Part shown: positions 17,075 to 25,791 of the stretch, piece after piece
Layout of the letters: each line of letters opens with the position of its first letter
Numbering within the stretch: the stretch's first letter is position 1
From: Ruminococcus_G sp050944415
Lineage (GTDB): Bacteria; Bacillota; Clostridia; Lachnospirales; Lachnospiraceae
DNA: 64,000 nucleotides
Direction of reading: 5' to 3'
NCBI GenBank assembly: GCA_050944415.1
Contig: JBMNRA010000003.1
Location: forward strand, 4,329 to 68,328
Notes under the pieces: model-generated
The model's input: only the letters and a program-made list of their open reading frames with translations
What the model was told of the DNA's origin: nothing
Database searches by the model: none
Made by a program: the position numbers and the translations under genes

Positions 17075-17277
17075 ATCAAAAGAAACAAATATTAAGATAA
17101 GGAGGACGGACCACCGAAAACTTAACGATTTACCCCAAAATTTTATGAAAGGAAGGTACAGACCACCAAAAACTTAAGTTAAAACCCAAGAAAAAAATTT
17201 ATGATTTGAGGTACATTCCAATGGACAACGAAATTTAAAAGGAACTATCAGAAGTGGTTAATCTGATAGTTCCTTTT
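17075..17277 (+). ncRNA. Candidate small RNA with repeated GGAGG...GACCACC modules
   Basis: A near-consensus promoter and a strong terminator bracket about 200 bases between ybaK and the PHP gene. Inside are two clear imperfect repeats, at about 17101-17127 and 17152-17177, each with a purine-rich GGAGG or GGAAGG followed by GACCACC and AAAACTTAA. A weaker third copy starts near 17206. Each GG-rich stretch can fold on its CCACC. Only tiny frames exist (10 and 5 codons), so an untranslated RNA is the simplest reading. I do not recognise a known RNA family. The tiny frames, MKGRYRPPKT and MDNEI, leave a small-peptide transcript as an alternative. Confidence 0.6.
17237..17277. terminator. Strong terminator, probably bidirectional
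   Basis: AAAAGGAACTATCAGA pairs with TCTGATAGTTCCTTTT around a 9-base loop, with extra flanking pairing GACAACGAA/TTCGTTGTC. T-runs exist on both strands. It ends the short plus-strand transcript and may also serve the PHP gene, whose stop is 8 bases away on the minus strand. Confidence 0.9.
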
Positions 17278-17284
17278 TCGTTGT

Positions 17285-18061
17285 CTAAACATGAAGTTTT
17301 TTCAGTTCTTCTTTCCTTCTGTGTTTTCGGTACAGACTGGCCGTTTTGTTGTACAGATAAAAGGATTGAACCAGAATCTGATGCCACTTTCCCATCTTGT
17401 CTTTCGTCGTTTTCGTATAAGGCGTCCCTCCGCAGGTAACTTCTCCGCCGCTTTGAATATATCGGATCAGATCTGATTCTCTGCGAATCTCTTTAGGCAG
17501 CTCTGTATATGCTGTTCCAATGCAGTCATAGCGATGGGAATCGCTTCCCCCGAAACCAGGTTTCATAAACCGTTCCGCCAGCATTCTTGCAGACTCGTTA
17601 CTCTGGTCGGATTCACAGGCATTAAAGGTTTCGATAAAATCAAATTTTCGGAAGATGGCATCTTTATTTCTTTTCTTCTTTGTATTGGCAATACCCAGGT
17701 AACGTTCACCGCAGGGATGAGCGGGACCAAGAATACCCCCGTTTTTATGAACCACATCAATCAGTATCTTAATGGGCAGTCCTCTCAGCTCCAGTACACG
17801 GATTTTTACGCCTTCCGGCATAATCACCAGAATATGTCCCGCATCAATCGTATCATATTCAATTCCTTTCAATACAATGAAGTCTTTATGGCGCTCCCCT
17901 TTTATATGATTTTTCCATTCCCGGTATCCATTATAAGTGTTGTGATCGGAAACCAGCATCCCCTTAAACCCCAGCTCCTTGAGCCGGATAATATAATCTT
18001 CAATGGGGACTTTCCCATCCATGGAACCTTCCTTTGTATGGCAGTGCATATCAAATTTCAT
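17285..18061 (-). CDS. PHP domain metal-dependent phosphoesterase
   Basis: A 258-residue PHP-fold protein. Metal-binding signatures are DMHCHTKEGSMDG at about residues 4-16, SDHNTYNGY at 38-46, an AHPCGE histidine in the middle and GGSDSHRYDCIG near 173-184. Such proteins hydrolyse phosphoesters, for example nucleotides or histidinol phosphate; this subfamily (RNase AM/YciV-like in shape) cannot be pinned down. It starts behind GGTGAG and ends at the shared terminator. It follows the YqeY gene by about 50 bases on the same strand. Confidence 0.85.
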   Translation of the reverse strand: MKFDMHCHTKEGSMDGKVPIEDYIIRLKELGFKGMLVSDHNTYNGYREWKNHIKGERHKDFIVLKGIEYDTIDAGHILVIMPEGVKIRVLELRGLPIKILIDVVHKNGGILGPAHPCGERYLGIANTKKKRNKDAIFRKFDFIETFNACESDQSNESARMLAERFMKPGFGGSDSHRYDCIGTAYTELPKEIRRESDLIRYIQSGGEVTCGGTPYTKTTKDKMGKWHQILVQSFYLYNKTASLYRKHRRKEELKKLHV

Positions 18062-18113
18062 TTTTTCTCACCACATTTCTCTTTTCCGTCAGCATAAACC
18101 AGTTTTCAGTATT

Positions 18114-18551
18114 CTATTCACACAGTTTCGCAACAACCTGGTTAATAACCTTACCGTCCGCCTTTCCTTTCAGTTCTCCCATAACTGTTTTCATAATCTG
18201 TCCTTTGTTCTTTGTGGCAAGAAGATCAGCAAATTTCTCTTGAAGAACGGCTTCTATCTCCTCCGCCGTAAGAAGTTTGGGGGCATATTCCTGAATAATG
18301 TCATAACGTGCCTGATATTCTTCTTTCAGATCCTGTCTCTGGTCAGGGCAGGTATCCACCTGTTCTTTTACTGTTTTCATCTCTTTTAAAATTACCCGGT
18401 CTACCAGATCCTCCGGAATATCATCACGGCATCCTTCGTCAATAGCCGCCTTTTTCACTGCAGATATCAATGATGAAACTGCATCTTTACGTACCTTGTC
18501 TCGGGCTTTCATAGCCGCCACCATATCTTTTCTCAATGTTTCCAGCTGCAT
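18114..18551 (-). CDS. yqeY: GatB/YqeY domain protein
   Basis: A 145-residue helical protein matching stand-alone YqeY proteins, which share the C-terminal tRNA-binding domain of GatB. The signature MVAAMKARDKVRKDAVSSL (about 10-28) and the tail with KTVMGELKGKADGKVINQVV are typical. A role in tRNA-dependent amidation or tRNA binding is suggested by the family but unproven. It lies 20 bases after the radical SAM gene and reads in the same direction. Confidence 0.92.
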   Translation of the reverse strand: MQLETLRKDMVAAMKARDKVRKDAVSSLISAVKKAAIDEGCRDDIPEDLVDRVILKEMKTVKEQVDTCPDQRQDLKEEYQARYDIIQEYAPKLLTAEEIEAVLQEKFADLLATKNKGQIMKTVMGELKGKADGKVINQVVAKLCE

Positions 18552-18571
18552 CTCTTTCCTCCTGTTGCTTT

Positions 18572-19441
18572 CTATAATCCTCTGACTCTCTCCGGCCGGT
18601 ATTTTCCCGCCTTTTCCACTTCATCCAGCTGATGAAGCATATTGTCAATATCCTTGTTCAGATCTCCTTTCAAAATTACGTAATTAGACGCGTGATTTGC
18701 CCGGAATACGGTTCCTTCAGAATCCACGTTAGTCAGAAACAGGCGCATCTCCTCCACCACTTCTTCCGGTGTAAGAAGTTCCATCTCTCCCGCTGTTATC
18801 TGCCGGTAAATCTCTGTAGATTCATCCAGCATTAAAGTAAGAAAGCCCACGTAATCCGGTTTAATATCGCTGATCAGCCTGGCGGATTCCACTGCATGCT
18901 CTTTTTTTCTTTCCCTTCCTCCCAGTCCGGAAATTAAGGTGATCGATGATTTTATCCCACATCTGCGCAGTTTCTGTCCTGCTTCGATAATTTCCTCCCG
19001 GGTAACTCCTTTGTTGATTCTTTCCAGTGTAACGGCATCTCCTGATTCTGCTCCCATATAAACCATGTCCAATCCGGCGGTCGCCAGAGCTCTCAGCTCT
19101 TCTTCTGATTTTCTGAGAATGTCTCCGGGTGTCCCGTAAGAAGTTACACGCTCCGCGGAGGGGAAACGTTCCCGGATAAAATTCAGGATATCCAGAAGAT
19201 CCGGCGTTTTGACAATCAGCGCGTCTCCATCTGCAAGAAAGATCCGGCGGATACGGTCTCCATAAGTATCATAAGCCATCTGGAAATCCTCCAGAACCTC
19301 CTCCTTTTTCCGTATTCTGAATTTTTTATCTTTGTACATGGTACAGAAGGTGCACTTATTATGGGCGCATCCTATAGTCACCTGCACAATCAGGCTTCTG
19401 GCCTCACTGGGCGGCCTGTATACTAATCCTTCATATCTCAA
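18572..19441 (-). CDS. Radical SAM protein
   Basis: A 289-residue radical SAM enzyme. The iron-sulphur cluster motif is CAHNKCTFCTMY (about residues 25-36), followed by a TIM-barrel with the GxESG-like segment YMGAESGD. It resembles the coproporphyrinogen-oxidase-like or B12-independent stand-alone radical SAM family often annotated only as radical SAM. No substrate motif is evident. It has its own promoter at 19473-19500 and is followed by yqeY. Confidence 0.88.
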   Translation of the reverse strand: MRYEGLVYRPPSEARSLIVQVTIGCAHNKCTFCTMYKDKKFRIRKKEEVLEDFQMAYDTYGDRIRRIFLADGDALIVKTPDLLDILNFIRERFPSAERVTSYGTPGDILRKSEEELRALATAGLDMVYMGAESGDAVTLERINKGVTREEIIEAGQKLRRCGIKSSITLISGLGGRERKKEHAVESARLISDIKPDYVGFLTLMLDESTEIYRQITAGEMELLTPEEVVEEMRLFLTNVDSEGTVFRANHASNYVILKGDLNKDIDNMLHQLDEVEKAGKYRPERVRGL

Positions 19442-19472
19442 TTTTTTTACCTCTTTTCCCTGTTATGTCTTT

Positions 19473-19500
19473 ATTATAGCACAATCTTCAGCCTCTTCAA
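19473..19500 (-). promoter_or_regulatory. Sigma-A promoter of the radical SAM gene
   Basis: TTGAAG (19495-19500) and a perfect TATAAT (19473-19478), 16-base spacer, about 32 bases before the start codon. Confidence 0.65.
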
Positions 19501-19661
19501 ACACCATTCCTCCGATTCAATATTTAAATATTTTTTTATTCTTCGATTTTTAAAATAATATTGTTCCAAAAAGAATGTTTGCATGCTATAAATTTTAACA
19601 AAACAATAATATTATAAATATGTTTCACAAGAAAAACATGTTATTGGAGGGTTATAGCAAA

Positions 19662-20690
19662 ATGAATATGTATAAATGGATTGACAGACTCATCTATCAG
19701 GAAGACAAGAAGGCTTTTCCATTACTTTCCTTCCCATCCGTTCAATTATTGTATGTTACCGTGAAAGAACTGGTTACCGACAGCAACTATCAGGCACTCG
19801 GCATGAAAATGCTGGCTGACAAATATCAGATGCCGGGAGTTGCCAGCTTTATGGATCTTTCCGTGGAAGCTGAAGCCTTTGGCGCCCGTGCCGTATATGC
19901 CGCCGATGAAGTGCCCACTATCATCGGAAAAATCGTTGAAACGGAAGAAGACGCTGACGCGCTGGAAATTCCAGAAGTTGGCGAGGGACGAACAGGCATT
20001 TATATCGAAGGAGTAAGAAAGGCTTTAAAACTGATCACTGACCGACCTGTTTTTGCCGGCTGTACCGGTCCTTTTTCTCTTGCCGGCCGTCTGGCGGACA
20101 TCAATGAAATTATGCCTCTTTGCTACGAGGAACCGGATATGGTACATAAACTTCTCAGAAAAGCTACTGATTTTCTGATTAATTATATTAACGCGTACAA
20201 GGAAGTGGGCGCTCATGGAATCATCATGGCAGAACCCCTGGCTGGAATTCTTTCTCCTCAGCTGATTCAGGAGTTCTCCACAGAGTACGTAAAAGAAATC
20301 GTCAATGCCACCCAGGAACAGGGCTTTATCATTATTTACCATAACTGCGGTAATTATGCCCTGCAGCTGATTGACAGCATTATTGATACGGGATGCCGCG
20401 TATTCCACTTCGGAGATGCTGTTCATATGAAAGACATGCTGGAACACATTCCGGCAGACTGCGTGGCCATGGGAAATATCAGTCCTTCTCAGCAGTTCCG
20501 CAATGGAACCCCTCAGTCTGTCCGGATTGAAACCGTTCGCCTTCTGGAAGAATGTAAGGATTACCGCAATTTTGTCATTTCCTCCGGATGTGATATACCG
20601 CCGCTGACGGAATTTGATAATATTGATGCATTTTTTAATACTGTGGAATCCTTCTATTACAAACAAAGGCTTCTGGATATTATTATGTAA
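19662..20690 (+). CDS. Uroporphyrinogen decarboxylase family (MtaA/CmuA-like) methyltransferase
   Basis: I set the start at 19662 (MNMYKWIDRL), 12 bases after GGAGG. The 342-residue product has the URO-D barrel with DLSVEAEAFGA near the N-terminus, AGCTGPFSLAG in the middle, a HxC-type zinc motif (YHNCGNYA, about 223-230) and a closing ISSGCDIPP. The zinc-binding His-x-Cys and late Cys point to a methylcobamide:thiol methyltransferase type rather than a haem enzyme. The substrate is unknown. It is followed by a terminator and a PocR-AraC regulator, which suggests regulated use of a methylated or diol substrate. Confidence 0.85.
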   Translation: MNMYKWIDRLIYQEDKKAFPLLSFPSVQLLYVTVKELVTDSNYQALGMKMLADKYQMPGVASFMDLSVEAEAFGARAVYAADEVPTIIGKIVETEEDADALEIPEVGEGRTGIYIEGVRKALKLITDRPVFAGCTGPFSLAGRLADINEIMPLCYEEPDMVHKLLRKATDFLINYINAYKEVGAHGIIMAEPLAGILSPQLIQEFSTEYVKEIVNATQEQGFIIIYHNCGNYALQLIDSIIDTGCRVFHFGDAVHMKDMLEHIPADCVAMGNISPSQQFRNGTPQSVRIETVRLLEECKDYRNFVISSGCDIPPLTEFDNIDAFFNTVESFYYKQRLLDIIM

Positions 20691-20726
20691 ACTTTTCTTA
20701 AGGCCATTGAGGTCATAATTCCTCCA

Positions 20727-20760
20727 GGGCAGCCGCTTAACTGTCGGCTGTCCTCTTTTT
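20727..20760 (+). terminator. Terminator of the URO-D methyltransferase gene
   Basis: GGGCAGCCG pairs with CGGCTGTCC (one G-U pair) around a 9-base loop, followed by TCTTTTT. Confidence 0.8.
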
Positions 20761-20862
20761 ATCAAAAAATTTTTATAAAACCTTTGCTCTTTCTCTTATC
20801 TTATGATATGTTTATACTATATTCTAACATAATTATAAAAACAGAAAGAACGTGCAAAGTAT

Positions 20863-22086
20863 ATGGATTCAATTTTAATTAAACAGGCGCAAAAATATTG
20901 CCGGCATTTCGAAACGTTGTTTGATATTCACTGTATACCGGTAGACTGCACCAATAACAAACTTTATCTGGAGCAGGATGTGACAACCAAACTCTGTAAA
21001 ACCTGCGAAAAATATCTTTCATCCAAATGTTACGGAATCAATGCCTTCATCCACGGCTGTCAGGAAGCTTACCGCTGGGACGGCATGTATATCTATTTCT
21101 GCAATTTGGGTCTGGTTCTTGTAGCCACATTTATTTCCGATGAAAAAGGAAACCTGGCCGGCGGCATTGTGGCCGGTCCTCTCTGTATGGGAAATATGGA
21201 TGATTATCTGTCAGAGATCCCTCATTCGGATCTGAGAAAGGTGGTGGCATCTATGCCCTGTTACCCACCGGAAAAAATCCAGAGTCTGGCAGAGGTAATG
21301 TCTGCCATTACCTCTTATATCTCCGGTATTTCCCATGGAAGAGCCGGCCGTTATTTTTACAGCCAGGAATCTCTGCTGAATAATATTTATGCAGAAAAAA
21401 TCAAAAGTTTCAGTGAAAACGATTATTATACGTACCCCATCACCCAGGAACGGCGGCTCCGTTCCGCCATCCGCAACCGCGACAAAGAAGAAGCGGAAAA
21501 CGTACTGAATCAGATTCTGGCCTATATTTACGTGGCGAATAATTCGAACCTGGAAGCCATTAAACCCCGTATTACGGAATTGATGATCGTGATCTCCCGG
21601 ACTGCCCTGGATGCCGGAGCCGATATGGAAAAGGTAGATCTAATCACCCAAAATTCCCTGAAACATATTGATACGTTTAAGACCATCGAAGATCTCAGTG
21701 CCTGGGTCTCCAATGTTATGCACAGTTTTATCTCCACGACTTTCGATTATGACCGCCTGAAACACGCGGAAACCATTCACAAGGTCGACAAATATATCCA
21801 GACACATTATCAGAACAAGCTGACACTGGACGAAATTGCGTCCAAAACTTACCTGAGCAAAACGTATCTGTGCAGCATTTTCAAAAAAGAAACGGGCGAG
21901 ACCATCACAAACTATATCAATAAGGTCCGGATCGAGAAAAGTAAGCTTCTCTTTTCCGATGAAAAACTCAGCATCGTGCAGATCGCCAATATGTGCGGTT
22001 TTGAGGATCAGAGTTATTTTACAAAAATCTTCAAAAGTTATGTGGGCATGACCCCCAAGAAGTACAGAGAAAGCCGGAAGCGATAG
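20863..22086 (+). CDS. PocR-domain AraC family transcriptional regulator
   Basis: A 407-residue regulator. The N-terminal PocR ligand-binding domain (about 1-170) carries the cysteine pattern CKTCEKYLSSKCYG and later HGCQEAY, and the C-terminal two helix-turn-helix AraC domain spans about 305-405 (LTLDEIASKTYLSKTYLCSIFKKE and IVQIANMCGFEDQSYFTKIFKS). PocR domains sense small molecules such as 1,3-propanediol in cobalamin-linked catabolism. Proximity to the URO-D family methyltransferase suggests control of that gene or of a corrinoid pathway, an inference. The start MDSILIKQ is chosen as the first in-frame ATG after a plausible AGAAAGA site. Confidence 0.88.
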   Translation: MDSILIKQAQKYCRHFETLFDIHCIPVDCTNNKLYLEQDVTTKLCKTCEKYLSSKCYGINAFIHGCQEAYRWDGMYIYFCNLGLVLVATFISDEKGNLAGGIVAGPLCMGNMDDYLSEIPHSDLRKVVASMPCYPPEKIQSLAEVMSAITSYISGISHGRAGRYFYSQESLLNNIYAEKIKSFSENDYYTYPITQERRLRSAIRNRDKEEAENVLNQILAYIYVANNSNLEAIKPRITELMIVISRTALDAGADMEKVDLITQNSLKHIDTFKTIEDLSAWVSNVMHSFISTTFDYDRLKHAETIHKVDKYIQTHYQNKLTLDEIASKTYLSKTYLCSIFKKETGETITNYINKVRIEKSKLLFSDEKLSIVQIANMCGFEDQSYFTKIFKSYVGMTPKKYRESRKR

Positions 22087-22101
22087 CTTCCGGCCTTTTT
22101 A
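22073..22101 (+). terminator. Terminator at the end of the PocR-AraC gene
   Basis: GCCGGAAG pairs with CTTCCGGC with a 6-base loop that contains the stop codon, followed by a T-run. On the other strand it lies just beyond the sbcC stop. Confidence 0.85.
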
Positions 22102-22109
22102 TGATCCTT

Positions 22110-24593
22110 TCACAGCTCCCAGTGAACCTGGCTCCCTTTTTCTGTCCGGGTAACCACCAGCTTCCGGTCAATCTGTTCTTTCAGTTCTTCCACATGTGAA
22201 ATAATCCCCACCAGACGGCTGGAGCCGGCCAGTTCATTTAAAATCCGCACTGCTCTTTCCCGGGCGTCCTCATCCAGGGAACCAAATCCTTCATCGATAA
22301 ACATGGTATCCATCCTGACGGCGCCTGCCGTACTGCTGATCACATCGGACATACCCAGCGCCATGGATAAAGCAGCCAGAAAAGATTCCCCTCCTGACAA
22401 AGTTTTCACATCCCGCACGCTGTCTGTTACCGGACTGTAAACATCCAGATCCAGTCCGCCCTGCCCCTGGGTGGAAAGTTTTTCTACCTCACGCAGACGC
22501 AGCATCAGCTGACCGGAGGTCATTTTCACAAAACGCTGATTGGCGCATCCTATGACATAGCCGAAGAACCGTCTCTGTATATACGTTTCAAAATCCATCT
22601 TTACACTCTGGCTCAAAGTTCCGTTGGCCGTTCTGGAAAGGGTCAGCAGAACTTCATACTCCCTCTGTTTTATCTTACGCTCTTTTTCCAGCTGTTCCAG
22701 CCGCGCCATTACCTCGATGTTTTTCTTATTCTGCGCAAACAGGCGATGGCTTTCCTGTTCCAGCGTCTGTCTCTCCTTTTTATACCGGCGGATACGTTCT
22801 TCCATCTCTCCTGTGTCCATCCGCTCTTTTCCTTTGATCATTTCGCTGCATCGTCTGTAGTTTTCATCTGCCCTGATACATTCTTCATAGTAACTTTCAA
22901 GCTTTTTCTTCCAGTTCTCTGCCTGATCTCTGGTCTTTTTTATCTTCTCATACTCTTCCCTGGATATGCAGGATTCCAAAAGAGCCTGCCGGAAATTTTC
23001 CTCTTCCTTTTTTGTTTTTTCCATCTCCCCGGCCTCCTGGCCTTTCAACTGCTCCAGCCGTCCTTCCCTTCGGCCGATCTCCTGCATACATTTTTGATAC
23101 TGAAGAGTACATTTATCCTCTGCTTCCCGCAATGAATTCCGTATATTTTCCTCTTTTTTTCTGGCCGTTTCCATGGCCGCTTTCAGACGTTCCACCTGCT
23201 GCTGACTGACTGCGTCCCGGGGCAGCGGCGCCTTATGCGGATGATGTACGGAACCGCAGACCGGGCAGGGATTTCCTTCCTGCAGATCCGCCGCCAGAAG
23301 TCCTGCCTGAGCCTGGAAAAAAGCGTGATAGCCGTTCTCATAATCTTTTTCTTTCTCCCTTACCACATTCTCCTCTTTCAGCTTTTCTTTCTGAAGGCGG
23401 GTACGTTCTCTGGACAGCTTCATCAGTTCCCGAACCCGTGTTTTCATCATCCCCTCCGGAATATCTCTCATCTCTTCGGCCAGTTCATCCAAAGAACGCC
23501 GGTAAGTTTCCAGCAGCTTTTTTTCAGCGGCAGTCTCTCTCTCTTCCCGGACTCTTGTTTCTTTTATCTGCCGGTAAAGTTCCTTCTGCTTCTCCATATG
23601 GCGTTCTTTCTCTTCTACAGTCAGTGCCTTCTGAAGTGCTTCCAACTGACTTTGCAGGCTTCTTACAGACGGCTCCTGTTTTTTCAGTTCTTCCCGGCAT
23701 ATTTCCGCTTTTTCAAACTGTCTGAACAGGCTGTTGACAGAATCCGCCGCTTCCAGAAAACGTTGGAGTTCGTCCAGCTGTTTTTGATTCTCCGCAAGCT
23801 GCGTTTGCACCTTTTCTTCTTCTTTCCTGCCCTGTCCGCACATTTTCTTCAGATGCTGCAGTACCTGAGCAGAATCCGGATGTTCCAGGCCAGCTGACTC
23901 CTCTTGCCAGCGCTCTCTGTCATCATAATTTTGCGGGCAGTCTACATGATCAATCTCCCGCAGAAAAGCTTTCTGATAATCTTCCAGTTTTTCCTTTCCC
24001 TTTCTGGTTCTTTCCTTCAGGTTTTCCTGTATCCGGGAATAAATAGATGTATCAAAAATCCGTCCGAAAATCTGCTTGCGCTCCTGGGAAGGAGCATGGA
24101 GAAGTTTCAGAAAGTCACCCTGAGCAATCATTGTAATCTGAGTAAACTGCTGTACATCCAGACCCAGAATTTCTACGATTTTCCGGTTAATTTCCGTTTT
24201 ATTTCCCGGCCATTCACTGCCGTCAGGCATAGTCAGAGACACCTGCGCCCGCTCCATTGTAAAATCATCTCCGCCGCTGCTTTTTCTTTTCTTTTTTCTT
24301 CTGTATTCAGGATTTCTGCGCACCGTATATTGTTCCCGTCGGTAGGAAAAGGTAAATTCCACAAAGGTTTTCGTATCTGTATCTGCGTACTGGCTGCGCA
24401 TCATGGAACCGTCCCGTTTCATCCCGCTGGTGCGGTCATACAAGGCATAAGTAATGGCATCAAAAATGGTTGTTTTGCCTGCCCCCGTATCCCCCGTGAT
24501 CAGAAAGATTCCATGCTGTACTCCGGAAAAATCCACAGTCACTTCCCCGGCATAAGATCCGAATGCGGAAATCACCAGTTTCAGCGGCTTCAT
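22110..24593 (-). CDS. sbcC: SbcC, ATPase subunit of the SbcCD nuclease
   Basis: An SMC-like protein that with SbcD opens hairpins and processes DNA ends. Walker A GDTGAGKTT is at about 34-42; long coiled coils flank a zinc hook CPVCG (about 440); the ABC signature LSGGESFLAALSMALGMS and Walker B MFIDEGFGSLDED close the protein. At 827 residues it is shorter than the E. coli form of about 1,050, with shorter coils, as seen in some Clostridia. It overlaps sbcD by 4 bases, so translation is probably coupled. Confidence 0.94.
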   Translation of the reverse strand: MKPLKLVISAFGSYAGEVTVDFSGVQHGIFLITGDTGAGKTTIFDAITYALYDRTSGMKRDGSMMRSQYADTDTKTFVEFTFSYRREQYTVRRNPEYRRKKKRKSSGGDDFTMERAQVSLTMPDGSEWPGNKTEINRKIVEILGLDVQQFTQITMIAQGDFLKLLHAPSQERKQIFGRIFDTSIYSRIQENLKERTRKGKEKLEDYQKAFLREIDHVDCPQNYDDRERWQEESAGLEHPDSAQVLQHLKKMCGQGRKEEEKVQTQLAENQKQLDELQRFLEAADSVNSLFRQFEKAEICREELKKQEPSVRSLQSQLEALQKALTVEEKERHMEKQKELYRQIKETRVREERETAAEKKLLETYRRSLDELAEEMRDIPEGMMKTRVRELMKLSRERTRLQKEKLKEENVVREKEKDYENGYHAFFQAQAGLLAADLQEGNPCPVCGSVHHPHKAPLPRDAVSQQQVERLKAAMETARKKEENIRNSLREAEDKCTLQYQKCMQEIGRREGRLEQLKGQEAGEMEKTKKEEENFRQALLESCISREEYEKIKKTRDQAENWKKKLESYYEECIRADENYRRCSEMIKGKERMDTGEMEERIRRYKKERQTLEQESHRLFAQNKKNIEVMARLEQLEKERKIKQREYEVLLTLSRTANGTLSQSVKMDFETYIQRRFFGYVIGCANQRFVKMTSGQLMLRLREVEKLSTQGQGGLDLDVYSPVTDSVRDVKTLSGGESFLAALSMALGMSDVISSTAGAVRMDTMFIDEGFGSLDEDARERAVRILNELAGSSRLVGIISHVEELKEQIDRKLVVTRTEKGSQVHWEL

Positions 24594-25741
24594 ATTTCTC
24601 CCTCCCCGGCTTCTTTTATCACATCACACATCACTTTTCTCTCTTCCTCTGTCATATCCCGCCCCTGCATTTCCTGAAAAAACTGCCGGAATGCTGTCAT
24701 GGGATCCTCTTCCCACAGAATTTCCTCCCCTTGATGAAGCATCCTTCTGGTTCTGCTGTTTTCTATCTTTACTTCCAGCAGATTGGGAAAATACTCTTCC
24801 AGAATATCCCTGGGCCGATACAATTCCTTTTCATCTGTCAGCGTCACGCTGATAAAATCGTCGCTTTTCCCCGCCGCCAGAACTTCTTCCAGTGTTCCCT
24901 GCCTTTTTGTCACATCCCGGTCCGGTTTCAGGGGGAGGGTTTCATATTGAATTCCCTCACCCTTTTCCCCCAGGGTCACCAGCAAAATCCCTTTTTTCTG
25001 TTTCCATTCACTGACGGAATATTTCATGGGTGATCCGCAGTAACGGATATAAGGTTCGCCCACCTGCTGAGCGCCGTGAATATGACCCAGAGCCGCATAA
25101 TCAAATCTTCGGATCACCTCAATATCCACATTATCCAGACCTCCTACCTGAATAGTCTCCGAATCACTGCGCTGCAAAGGCAGGGTTCCCGCCGTGTAAA
25201 ACTGATGAGAAATCAGCACATTCCTCTGCTCCCAGTCAGGAGTTTCCCGTTCCAGCAGCAGCCTTACTGTATCATGGTAACTTTCCATCCTCTCTTCTCC
25301 CAGCACCTGCCTCACCGCCTGAGGACGAATATAGGGAAGCATGTAAAATGTCACATCGCCGTATTCGTCCGAGAGTGTCAGTTTCTGCAGATAATCCTCT
25401 GCTGTCCGGGGAGGCCGGGCAGCCACATAAATCCGGTGCTCTTTCAACAAAGCACTGGCATACTTCAGACGCATAGATGAATCGTGATTTCCGCTTATTA
25501 TCAGCACTGGAATCTGCGGCTTCATCCTGGACAATTCCGTTAAAAACCAGTCAAACAGCAGAACAGCCTCACCTGAAGGCGACGGCTTATCATAAATGTC
25601 CCCCGCAATGACAATGGCATCCGGCTTTTCCCGGTCAGCCCAGCGAATGATCTGATTCAGCACCTGGCGCTGCAGATCAATAAGAGAATAACCGTGAAGA
25701 TATCTGCCAATATGCAGATCAGATAAATGAAAAAAACGCAT
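24590..25741 (-). CDS. sbcD: SbcD, nuclease subunit of SbcCD
   Basis: A calcineurin-like metallophosphoesterase of 383 residues. All Mre11-type motifs are visible: SDLHIGRYLHG (about 7-17), AGDIYDKPSPS, SGNHDSSMR and ALGHIHGAQ. With SbcC it forms an Mn-dependent exonuclease/endonuclease acting on double-strand ends and hairpins. The gene order sbcD-sbcC with overlap is standard. The upstream gap to folBK holds a terminator at 25761-25791, so the pair has its own expression unit. Confidence 0.95.
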   Translation of the reverse strand: MRFFHLSDLHIGRYLHGYSLIDLQRQVLNQIIRWADREKPDAIVIAGDIYDKPSPSGEAVLLFDWFLTELSRMKPQIPVLIISGNHDSSMRLKYASALLKEHRIYVAARPPRTAEDYLQKLTLSDEYGDVTFYMLPYIRPQAVRQVLGEERMESYHDTVRLLLERETPDWEQRNVLISHQFYTAGTLPLQRSDSETIQVGGLDNVDIEVIRRFDYAALGHIHGAQQVGEPYIRYCGSPMKYSVSEWKQKKGILLVTLGEKGEGIQYETLPLKPDRDVTKRQGTLEEVLAAGKSDDFISVTLTDEKELYRPRDILEEYFPNLLEVKIENSRTRRMLHQGEEILWEEDPMTAFRQFFQEMQGRDMTEEERKVMCDVIKEAGEGEI

Positions 25742-25760
25742 AAAGTTCCTCCCGTAACAG

Positions 25761-25791
25761 AAAAAGCCGCCCAGCCTACGGCTGCTGCGGC
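25761..25791 (-). terminator. Terminator of the folate operon
   Basis: On the minus strand GCCGC...GCGGC with inner CAGCC/GGCTG forms a strong hairpin followed by TTTTT. It overlaps the folBK stop and separates the folate genes from sbcD. Confidence 0.85.

Noticed and set aside
23235..24677. Long plus-strand frames opposite sbcC/sbcD
   Set aside because: They are hydrophobic, low-complexity translations of coiled-coil codons on the other strand and lack motifs.
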